Below are positions 22,916 to 32,945 of a stretch of 64,000 nt of DNA, in pieces (positions within the stretch are counted from its first letter, which is position 1; every line of letters starts with the position of its first letter). The position numbers were made by a program, and so were the translations under genes. The stretch lies in NCBI GenBank assembly GCA_002897115.2, contig BCIH01000002.1, positions 1,628,771 through 1,692,770 on the forward strand, given 5' to 3'. This DNA is from Prototheca cutis (lineage: Eukaryota > Chlorophyta > Trebouxiophyceae > Chlorellales > Chlorellaceae). A model generated the notes under the pieces. That model did no database searches, had not been told where the DNA came from, and was given only the letters and a program-made list of their open reading frames with translations.

Positions 22916-25726
22916 TTATTTGAGAATGTCAGCAAACTGCTGCCGAACAGAAGTCGATGCAGCAACCTTTTTCTGCCAGGCATCAGCTCCCTTTGCCAGC
23001 GTGTCCGTGTGGCACCTGGGCAGGTTGAGTGATGGAATGGCTGCTTGTTTGCTTTGGGTGGAATTGAGCAGTCGGCATCGGTCCGCTATTTCTAGTGCGT
23101 TGTTATGGATGCAGACAAGCCCCTCCCCTTTCTCCATCCCTCCCCCAAAAACAGGGTTCAAAAGGAAAATCCAAAAACCTAGGCGCACAGTGCAAGGAGA
23201 CGGGGCCCGCCATGCGAGGCCACCAGTGCAGCCTTGCTCTTGAGCAGCTCCTCGGCAATGACTTTCTTTTCTTCCATGGCTGCAAGGCCAAAGCAAGTCT
23301 CCACAAACCGGCCAGTGGCACCGCCCAGCGCCGCCCGGCCGTACGCCCCGCGCAGCGACTGCAGCAGGCCCGCCGCCTTTTTGGCCGAGTTCGATGCCGT
23401 CTGTCGGTCGAGGGTGGTCAAGGTCTCAGGGGAAGAAACACGCGTTTGTGCCAGACGGCGCTGGTGGTGGTAATAGTATGCTGGAGTGCAATTGCATGCA
23501 TAAACAGGATACGACCAACATGTCTCCCCTACATCCACCATCTATCCATATCAGAAACAGAGCAAGCGACCAGCGAACAAGCAAATAGACCTGGAGGTAC
23601 GTCTCCAGCACCCTACAGCCACCCGGATCGGTGGCCAGCAGCCGGAGCTGGTCCGCCGGCATGGCCGCCAGGGCTTCGGCCCAGGCCCGCCCCGCGCTGT
23701 CACCCAGCTGCAGCAGCTGCACCGCCATGGCACAGCCCAGTGGGGACAGCACTGATTTTCCCGGTTTCTTCCCGGCATCGATGGTTTGGCGGTTGTGTGC
23801 CAGCTGTGCCAACGTCGCCGGGCAGTCTAGAGCGAGCAGTGCCGGAAGAGCTGCAGCATAGTCTGCTGCCCCATTGCTGGCGGCGGCCGCAGCCGCGATG
23901 GCAGCGCTGACGTCAGCCTCCAGGGTCGTGAGGCGGCGCGCCCCCGCCACCAATGCGGCCAGCACGCCGCCGCGGCGAGCCCGCAGCAAGGGTCTCAGTT
24001 GCGGCCGCAGGTCGGTGAACATGCGTTTGAGCTGGGCGGGGCGGCGCACGCTGCTCAGCGCAGCCTGCACGCAAAAGTTGGCCGAGGCGTGCAGCGCCAG
24101 GTGCGTCAGCGTGCCCTTGAACCCGGCCGTGCTCAGCTTCTGGAACAGCTCGTCTGGAGCCACCTGGTACACCACCTGTTGGTGTTGGAACGGGTGGATT
24201 GGTCTTTGGGGGAGGGAGAAGAGAGTACATATAGGTGTATACAGTGACTGTGGAGGTGAGTTTGTATCTGAATTTTGTGTGGCAGCGCGGGGACAATGGT
24301 TTGTCGTCCATTGCTCCCTGCCAATAAACACACACACCTCGAGGACATGGCTGGCCACCCGGTCCTGCATAAGTTGCTGCAGCTGGTCAGCCGTAACATT
24401 GAGCAGACTGCCACCCAGAAGACTCGTGATCAGCCGCGTCGTCGCTTCCCTGTGAAGTTGGACTCGGTGAGGCGGGGGGGATTGGGATCATGTCGGCCCG
24501 CGTCGGCCGCTGTGGAAGCCACCTCTGCACCCTCATTCCCGCCCAAAATCCACCCCCAAAATAAACCAACTAGTTAAACCAAAAACACACATGACCCAGC
24601 CCATTTGCAACGTACTCGTTGTCCTTGCAGGCCCAGAGGAGGGACTGGAGGAAGGGCGCGGCAGAGGCATGCCGGCACAGACTGGCCGCCTCGGGCCCAA
24701 AGTCATCGGTCAGTAGAGAGTCAAGCAGTCCCTGGAGAGCTTCGGGGTGGTCAACGCTGCCGTCCCTGGCACCGTCGCCGCCTCGCTCAAGCTTGCTGGC
24801 CAGGTCAGCCACGCGCCGCGCTTTCTTCGCCGCTGGCTCTGCGCCGTCGGCATCGCCAGACTCTGGGCCGGCGGCGGCGGCTGCTGGGGTTTCCGCGACT
24901 GGTTCGGCAGTCTTGCCAGCGGGGGCGGAAGTCACATCACGCCCGCAGAGCACACTCAGCAGCCGGCGGCAGAGGAAGGAGCCGTGCCTGCTCGTGATCA
25001 CCGACATCAAATCCGTGCACAGCGCCTCTGTAACCGACCACACCGCCTACAGTTGTTTGTCGTTTTTCAGGGGGAAGGGGGATGAGCGGCAGCGCCGGGG
25101 GCTTGCCACAGGTCAGGAACGCAGACAGCGCGTTGTGTAGTCCTCCCCCTTCTTCATCCGTCGATTCAACGCACCTGTTCGACGGCCTCCGCGGGGGCCT
25201 TGTCAGACCTGCCGCGAGCTTGGAGCTCAATCAACAGCTTCTCTGCCACGTGGGACGGGAACGGTGCCCTGCAGGAGGAATGATTTGGATTGGCGATCAG
25301 GGGTTGTCTCGACACAGGTGAATGCGATGAAGCCTGCAGCCAGGGCTGTGGAATCCAGGCCAGAGCGCATGCCGCTGACAACAGCCCTCACCCGTCAAGC
25401 AAATTCTATCTGCGTGCTCACCCTGTGCATACCGCCGCGATATTGTCCTCAGAGACCATGGCTAGGAGGGTGCTGACCAGGACCTCGGTCGTGGCGTGGG
25501 GGATGAGGCGCTCCAGCACCCGGCTCACCACGCCGTCACTGGTGGCCTCAACGAGCTGGCTGGCGGCCTGCTCAAAGGCGTTATCGGCCAGCAAGGTGGC
25601 CTCCTCCTCCTCCTCTATGTTTGCCAATTGCGTCCCAATTTCCTCATAATACTGCACCTCCTCCTTGGGAAGCCTCGCGAGGGGGGGAGGCCCGCCGGCA
25701 CCCCTGCCTCCCTGTTCCGACTTCAT
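22916..25726 (-). CDS. NOP9: Nucleolar Pumilio-family protein NOP9 (APUM23-like), ribosome biogenesis
   Basis: NOP9-type PUF proteins bind pre-rRNA/snoRNA regions in the nucleolus and are needed for 18S rRNA maturation. Start ATG 25724-25726 (MKSEQGGRGAGG). Exon 1 ends at 25422 (IAAVCTG) and continues in phase with APFPSHVAEKLLIELQARGR. PUF-like helical repeats recur. They include VVSRVLERLIPHATTEVLVS, ITSRHGSFLCRRLLSVL, LMQDRVASHVLE, VVYQVAPDELFQKLSTAGFKGTL, HASANFCVQAALSSV and TDPGGCRVLETYLQ. The tail HTDTLAKGADAWQKKVAAS then FADILK and TAA (22916-22918) matches the family end. A lysine-rich linker (KKARRVADL) sits around residue 240. Exons run about 25422-25726, 25170-25270, 24610-25030, 24340-24470, 23590-24180, 23170-23430 and 22916-23100. 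It is in tandem 222 bases downstream of PII. Confidence 0.88.
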
Positions 25727-25947
25727 GGCTGGAGCCTCACGGGCGTCCCCTCATTCACAGCTCCCAAACGCTCCCTCAACTCAACTTCACTAGGTGTACA
25801 CAATTCAACAAAAAAAATACCGCTATAGCGGCTAGTGTTTTTTTCTTCGTGGACCATGCATGCAACCATGCATGGCCCTGTGTCGGAGTGGCAACCGGCC
25901 GAGGGGCCTCAACAGGACGATTCTTCCCCACACATGCAGGGACCAGA

Positions 25948-27102
25948 TCAATGGCCCTTGAGCTTGTCTTCCATGCCTCCCGCCATCTTCTCTGCAATCG
26001 CCCCTGTCTCTCCAGTGCGGCTGCAGTGATTGGCATGAACAAGGTCTTTGTTTGTGTGTCTGTTCGCGCGGTGGATTCTGAGGTAACAACATTGTCAGGG
26101 TGGCACTCGGTTCTGCNCCCCCCCCCCCCACCCCCACACCCAAAGAGAAGAAACATGCCCACACGCACATCCGAATGACGTCAGCAACGGGGTGGATGAA
26201 AATCTTGCCGTCGCCAATCTCTCCAGTGTAGTCGTTGACAGCAATGATCCGCACCACATTATCCACTTGAGCCCTGCAGGATGCGTGTTGTTGACATGTG
26301 AGTGGTGGTGAGATCCAGAGCCCCGCGTGATGGGGGCCCGGATCACCCTGGGTTGCGCGGAAATTCGAGTCCAAGAGGAACCTTGGTCCACACCACCACC
26401 GGCAACACTGTACTGTACCCCCCATCTACCTTGAGGTGACGATGTCCAGCCGCGTCTTCTGCACAAGCAGATGGTCTTTGCCTCCAAACTCAGTGCCCGC
26501 ATAGCGCTCCTTGTGCCCTGCAGCGGGATAAAGGGGGGTTCCAAAAGGAAATGGAACGCAACCATGCGGTTTCACCACAGTCCCACTGCTTGTACTGCCA
26601 TACCTGACACGTGACTAACACCCCCTATAGTTTGTTTGCTCCATGGCAACCCATTCCTACCAGCCGATGCGCATCAACCAAGACCGCCCACCCACCCATC
26701 CGCCAACCTCGACGCACTCACCGCCTTGGACGCCAGCACCGCGGACCTCGGACACGGTCATTCCCAGGATGCCGCTGTCCGTCAGTGCTGCAGTGACCTT
26801 TCCCAGTCGCCACGGGCGGATGATGGCCTGGGCATGGGAGACGGCGGTTGAGGGGCCATCAGCTGAGCACAGCCTGGTGATGTCAGGTGTCCGTCCTGGG
26901 GACACCTCTGGCTGAGTTCTCAACCCCAGTCGACCCTAACCCACATGCATGCACCACAAAGACAATGCAGTACCTCAATCCTGAAAAAGTGGACGTCCGG
27001 GAACATGGACAGGTCGCAGGTCAGGCTCTCCAGCTTCTCAAACACAGTTGCCGTGGCATTCAGGTGCTCCGTGCCGTTCTGGCCTGCATTCATTCATTCG
27101 TT

Positions 27103-27182
<80 letters not shown>

Positions 27183-27364
27183 GAGGATTTAGAGACCTAA
27201 ACGATCGCATGTCTACCCACGCCCAGCAGCAGCCTGGAGTCCCGCCAGTGGCAACGCACCTCTGGGCACCAGCCGGCTCCGCCTGGGCGCCCCAACCGCC
27301 TTCGTAACCGAGATCCTGCAATCCGGGCGAAGACACCACCCTGATCATTGAGTATTGGCGACAT
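25948..27364 (-). CDS. GLB1: Nitrogen regulatory protein PII, plastid form
   Basis: A trimeric 2-oxoglutarate/ATP/ADP sensor that in plants and algae regulates N-acetyl-L-glutamate kinase (arginine synthesis) in the chloroplast. Six exons (27217-27364, 26974-27083, 26722-26827, 26430-26517, 26169-26273, 25948-26020) join exactly to 209 residues. The ~50-residue Arg-rich leader ([18 protein letters not shown]) is transit-peptide-like. The core is classic: [35 protein letters not shown], the T-loop [10 protein letters not shown], then [20 protein letters not shown] and VADVIRIRTGETG. The C-terminal [17 protein letters not shown] resembles the glutamine-sensing Q-loop extension of green-algal PII. 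The intron after exon 1 contains the 77-base G-run at 27105-27181. Start choice rests on phase plus the leader. It is head to head with UBA1. Confidence 0.94.
27104..27181. repeat. 77-78 base poly-G tract in PII intron 1
   Basis: An uninterrupted G run on the plus strand (C on the PII sense strand). It sits between the first two PII exons and just upstream of the exon-2 acceptor. Its length may be a sequencing or assembly artefact, but related shorter runs occur in many introns here. Confidence 0.85.
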
Positions 27365-27983
27365 GGATGCTCATACCATATATGGCAACCCATGACACTT
27401 GCCTTGGCTGCGGGGTTGGGCGCGGGGCCAGTGCCGCAAGGCACGGTCGGGTGCTGCTCGTGGCCAACATGCTCATAACGTTTTATGGGGTTCCAGCTAC
27501 AGGGCAATACGGTACAAGCCTCCGGGTGTTCTAATAGTAAATGAAAGCACGGGTTGGAGGCTTGGATGGTCCTGCCATGGGCAAGTCATGCGGCTGGGGT
27601 TCGGATCGGAACTGAGAGACCCGGAAGCCCGGCGCGACCCACGTGCCCTGGATCACCCCCTGGTCATCCTCCGTCGAGTGATCACTTGCCGACCGACCTT
27701 GGCCCGCACATGATGTTGCCTGTGCAAAGCTGATTGCTATATGCAATTATCTGGTGCGTCAGACTGGGTTTCTGACGCAGCGGCGGGGACAGTGAGTTCC
27801 CGATCAACTTATGTCCAAACGCCAAGTTGGACAGGATTCACAGGTACAGTGCCTCCTACGCGCGCTGTCTGCCATGTCATGTATGAACAGAAATCCGGCT
27901 GCCCGAATCTCAGAGGGAGGTGCAGTGCCAGGATCGAGACTGCATCCATATGCCCGCAGGAACTGCCTCCCAAGCGCACGAGG
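27365..27983. other. Divergent promoter region PII/UBA1
   Basis: About 620 bases between two divergent start codons. I see no gene. Likely shared regulatory space. Confidence 0.5.
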
Positions 27984-28621
27984 ATGACAGACGCCGTGAT
28001 GGCCAACGGGGCAGAGACTGTCCACGAGATTGATGAGGACCTGCACTCGCGCCAGGTTCGGTCGTTGTTGGATGTCCTGGGGGACCAAGCATGCCGCCCT
28101 GGGGCATGTGGGAGCGACGTCCATTTTTGTGATTGGCAGGCGCACTCCAAGTGGAGGTGCCGGCCACCGTGCATCGCCGCGCGACGCTGCTGACGTCGTG
28201 CCTTATTCGTGCGATATCCTCCCACTCGCAGCTGGCGGTGTATGGCAAGGAGTCCATGCGCCGCATGGCGACTGCGAACGTCCTCATCTCTGGGCTGAAC
28301 GGGCTGGGCGTCGAAGTCGGTACGTCGGGCGGGGTGTGTGTCTGTTTGGTCTTGTTGGAGGAGGAAAAGGGGGGGCTGGATGGGTGTCGACAGGCATGTC
28401 ACGGCAGCATGGATGGGACGGATGTCCTCACGTATCTGGCTCTCCTGAAACTACCCTTCTCCCCCACAGCCAAGAACGTGATCCTGGCCGGAGTCAAGAG
28501 TGTCAAGCTGCAGGACACAAATGCCGTCGCCCTGCGTGATCTGGGGGCCCAGTTTTACCTGCAAGAATCCAGCGTGGGCAAGAACCGCGCCGAAGCCTGC
28601 AGGTGTGTATGTGTGTGTGCC

Positions 28622-28672
<51 letters not shown>

Positions 28673-31600
28673 GGGGGGGGGGGGGGGGGTGGGCGCGGCC
28701 AAAGCAGCTCCATGGAAGTGTGGCACCTGGGATGACAAAGCTGCCGAGTTGCATAAGAGCATGCTGCCGACACATCCCAGGCTCCTTTCGGTCCGGACTA
28801 CTTCCGCTGATCCGTGCGCTTGGCCCCAAAATAATCTGTATACAGGGATGCGCTGCAGGAGCTCAACACGGCAGTCAACGTGACGGCCACGGCCGAGCCG
28901 CTGATGGAGGAGCTTCTTGCCGGCTTCCAGGCACGTATACGCTGGTTGTGTGCATCGTGGGGTGTGAATAGAGATGGGCATTCACCTGAGCTGCTTGACC
29001 CTGGAGAGGCTCACAACCCGGGCCCNGCCTGTAGCGTGGGAGATGCTTCCCAGTTTTGAGAGTGCCACATGTTTACAAAACTCTTGCAGGTTGTGGTGGT
29101 CGTGGACACTCCGCTGGAGGAGGCCATCCGCATCGACGCCTTTTGCCATGCACAAGGCATCGCCTTTATCAGGGTGCGTGAGTGTTGGTGGTTGCTGGGA
29201 ATGCAGAGACCGGAGCGTGGAAATGTTGTCTTGAATTATTCTCTGGAGAATGGATACAGTTCCCAAATGCACTCCCCCACCCTAACTGCCAATCCCATGA
29301 GCCGGCCACCTCAACACGAACAACAACACGCAGGCGGACGTGCGAGGCTTGTTTGCGTCTGTGTTTTGCGACTTTGGGCCGAGTTTCACGGTGTCGGACG
29401 TGGACGGCGAGGAACCACATACGGGCATCGTGGCCGGCATTGCGCAGGGACCCACCACCCTGGTCACCTGCGTCGAAGACGACCGTCTCGAGTTCCAGGA
29501 TGGTGGGTGTGTGTGGATGGGGGGATGGAGGGGTGGCTGTGGAAAGGCCGGGTGTGAAGTGCGTCTCTGTGGCCAAACCGGCGCGATGCAGCTGCCAGGG
29601 GGTTGCACTCTGAGTGCATGCATGCATGCATGCATGCATGCATGTCGACACATCACGGAAACTCTCCCCCGACCCCCTCCGCCCGATCCCACAGGCGAGC
29701 TGGTGACGTTTTCAGAGGTAGTGGGCATGCCGGAGCTGATGTCCGGCAAGCCCATCCGCGTTAAGAACTGCAAGGTGGGTTGGTAGTTGGGGGATTGGTT
29801 GATCGCCCTTTCTTATTTTCCCCCTCAAAAAGCCACATGTGCATCCGGCCTGCGCTCCCAAACACAAACCCCCATAATTGATTTTTCAAGACCCCCCCCC
29901 CCCCCAAAAAAAAAAAAACCAAAAATCTTGCAGCCGCACTCTTTGGAGTTGGAGCTTGACAGCACGGGGTTTGCGCCGTACGTGCGGGGCGGCATCTTGA
30001 CGCAGCACAAGCCGCCTCGTGAGATGAGCTTCAAGCCGCTGGCGGCCAGCCTGGCTGATCCGGGCGAGTTTTTGATCACGGATTTCGCCAAGATGGAGCG
30101 GCCAGCGCTGCTACACGCCGCGTTCCAGGCGGTGGACGGGTTTCGGGCGTCCGAGGCCCGGCTTCCCGCACCGGGTTCCAAGGCCGACGCCGCGGGAGTG
30201 TTGTCCCGGGTGGACGAGCTCATGCTGTCGGGGCGCAGCGAGTCTGACACCGCACTCCTGACAGCCTTTGCCAGCGGTTCGAGCGCGGTGCTGAGTCCGA
30301 TGGCGGCGCTGGTGGGCGGTTTTGTGGGTCAGGAGGTGGTCAAGGCTGCCAGCGGCAAGTTCACGCCGCTGCACCAGTGGCTGTACTATGACAGCGTCGA
30401 GTCGTTGCCGACCGAGGCGCTGGCACCCGAGGACGTGGCTCCCCGCGGCAGCCGCTACGACGACCAGATCGCTGTGTTTGGCGCGGCCATGCAGGCGCGC
30501 CTGGCGGATGCCCGCGTGTTTTTGGTCGGCGCGGGTGCGCTGGGCTGCGAGTTCCTAAAGGCGTTTGCCCTCATGGGCGTCGCGGCTGGCGGCGGTGCCG
30601 CCGGCGCCGGCAAGCGCGGTCTCCTGACCGTGACAGACGACGACACGATTGAGAAGTCCAACCTGAGTCGCCAGTTCCTGTTCCGGGACTGGGACATCGG
30701 CGGGAGCAAGTCGACCGTGGCGGCGGCGGCGGCGTGCCGCATCAACCCCGCGCTGCGCGTGCGTGCGCTGCAGAATCGGGTCTCTCCGGACACCGAGGAC
30801 GTGTTTGACGACGGGTTTTGGGGCGGGTTGGACGTGGTCGTGAACGCGCTGGACAACGTCGCGGCGCGGCTGTACGTCGACGCGCGCTGCGTGTACTTTG
30901 GACGCCCGCTGCTCGAGAGCGGGACGCTGGGACCCAAGGCCAACACGCAGGCCGTCGTGCCGCACCTGACGGAGAACTACGGCGCGTCACGCGATCCGCC
31001 GGAGAAGCAGGCGCCCATGTGCACGCTGCACTCCTTCCCCCACAACATTCATCACTGCCTGACGTACGCGCGCAGCGAGTTTGAGGGCGCGGTCGAAAAG
31101 ACCCCGGCCGAGGCCAACGCGTATTTGGCCGATCCGGCCCGCTACGCCGCGGGCCTGCGTGCGGCCGGCGATGCCGCGGCCCGCGAACAGGCCGAGCGGG
31201 TGGTTGAGGTGCTGCTGGACGACGGCATCGTCGATTTCGACGCGTGCATCGCGTGGGCGCGCCGCCGCTTCCGCGTCGCGTTTCACGACCGCGTCGCGCA
31301 GCTGGTCCACACGTTCCCGGCCGACGCCCGGACGTCGACGGGCGCGCCGTTCTGGTCGGCGCCCAAGCGCTTCCCCACGGCCATCGACTTTGACCCGACC
31401 GACGCTGAGGCGGGGGGCTTGGTGCAGGCCGCCGCCATCCTCAAAGCCCAGGTCCATGGCATCGAGGTTCCCGACTGGGCAACCGCGAGCGGGAGCGGAA
31501 GCATTGAAATCGCAGCAAAGGCCGCTTCGGTCCCCGTGGGCGAGTTTGTGCCGCGCGAGGGCGTGCGGATCGAGACCGACCCCAAGGCCCAGACCCCCGC

Positions 31601-32470
31601 TCCGACAACCGACGGCAGCATCCCCGGTGGGGACGCGGCGGCGATCGAGGTGGCGTTGGCTCGGCTGGAGGCAGCTCGGGCGGCGGGCGCGCTCCCGGCA
31701 CACCTGCACCCCGTGGCCTTTGAAAAGGACGACGACACAAATTTCCACATGGCGTTTGTCGCGGGCGTGGCCAACATGCGGGCGCGCAACTACGACATCC
31801 CGCCCGTCGACCGGCTCCAGGCCAAGCTGATCGCGGGACGCATCATCCCGGCCATCGCCACCGCCACCGCGCTGGCCACGGGCCTGGTGTGCCTGGAGCT
31901 GTACAAGGTCCTCCGCGCTGCACCCCTGGAGGCGTACCGCAACACATTCGTCAACCTGGCCCTGCCCCTGTTTGCCGCGGCCGAGCCCGTGCCCCCCAAG
32001 CGCTTTGAGTTCCGGGGGATGGCATGGAGCCTGTGGGACCGCTGGGTCCTGGAGGGAGACCTCACGGTCCAGCAGGTCCTCGACTGGTTTGGCGAGCGCG
32101 GGCTCTCGGCCTACTCCATCTCCTGTGGCCAGTCGTTGCTTTACAACAACCTCTTCCCCAAACACGCGGTATGGGAACTTTTGTGTGGGGTGTGGGTTTG
32201 CGGAGGTGGGCGACCTGGTGCCGGTCCGCGCTGGCATGCGTAGCGAGTGTGTGCGTCTGTCGAGTTCTTCAGGGACAAGCCCACTCACCCCAACTTGGCC
32301 AAACACAAAATGAATAGGCGCGGCTGAACACCAAGATGTCGGAGCTGGTTCAGACGGTGGCCAAGCAGACGATCGCGCCTGGGCGCCGGCATTTTGACGT
32401 CGTCGTAGCGTGCGAGGACGAGGAGGGTGAAGACCTCGACGTGCCCCTCGTGTCCATCCGGTTCCGCTGA
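27984..32470 (+). CDS. UBA1: Ubiquitin-activating enzyme E1
   Basis: Adenylates ubiquitin with ATP, holds it as a thioester and passes it to E2 enzymes. Nine exons (27984-28055, 28232-28319, 28470-28602, 28846-28930, 29090-29173, 29334-29502, 29694-29773, 29934-32168, 32318-32470) join in phase to 1032 residues, the usual E1 length. The inactive adenylation half starts SRQLAVYGKESMRRMATANV. The active adenylation domain has GAGALGCEFLKAFALMG and DDDTIEKSNLSRQFLFRDWD. The catalytic Cys lies in PMCTLHSFPHNIHHCLTYAR (about 31015-31075). The C-terminal ubiquitin-fold domain ends DVPLVSIRFR. Exon 8 alone is 2.2 kb, unlike the small exons before it, and is strongly GC-rich. Intron 4 begins with GC (CAG|GCACGT). 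Intron 3 carries a long interrupted G-run and intron 7 a C-run/A-run tract. Confidence 0.97.
28623..28689. repeat. Poly-G tract in UBA1 intron 3
   Basis: About 65 Gs with two T interruptions right after the exon-3 donor. Purely intronic. Confidence 0.85.
29616..29644. repeat. (GCAT)n microsatellite
   Basis: About seven GCAT units in UBA1 intron 6. The sequence is self-complementary. Confidence 0.85.
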
Positions 32471-32626
32471 ATGAGCGCGCATGCGGCGAGCGGGGTGGGC
32501 GGCGGTTTTTTGAGCTGAGGTCAGAGGGCCGATGACCTGATGGGACTGGGTGGCGGAAAGACCTGATCCAAGGATTCGCAGCGTAGCACTCTGCCGCTGG
32601 TGTGGTCCGTGCACCCGTTTGATGGC

Positions 32627-32631
32627 TGTAA
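32627..32631 (+). terminator. TGTAA polyadenylation signal of UBA1
   Basis: A TGTAA lies about 155 bases after the UBA1 stop, within the 475-base gap before TRM11. That gap otherwise shows nothing recognisable apart from the presumed TRM11 promoter. Confidence 0.4.
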
Positions 32632-32945
32632 AGACAAGGGGAATGGTTATGCAGATGGGATTTGGAGAAGTGGGAGCATGCATTGTGGGGCCATGTTGTG
32701 CGGGCGCATGTGCTGACTGGAGAGTCATGCAAACAGCGATCCAGACAAATGTTGGCGTGGCCGGGCAAGCAAAAAAAGGCGTGCTGCGCATGCAACAAAC
32801 GTTCAACTGCTCCATTCCCGCACATATGAGCCACCATTGGTGCATTGCATAGTCATTTACGGATATTTTTCTGCCAAAGCGCGCTGGAAAAGACTTTGCA
32901 GAAGCCTGTGAACAACCCCCGGAGGGCTGTCCCGGGGCAGCCGTC

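Noticed and set aside
27094..27192. Poly-Pro / poly-Gly proteins over G-runs (also 28500-28830, 37945-38328, 54262-54622)
   Set aside because: Translations of homopolymers in introns or assembly gaps.
30987..32837. 616-codon minus-strand open frame
   Set aside because: Exactly antisense to UBA1 exon 8, whose plus-strand protein is unmistakable; the long frame is a by-product of GC-rich codons.
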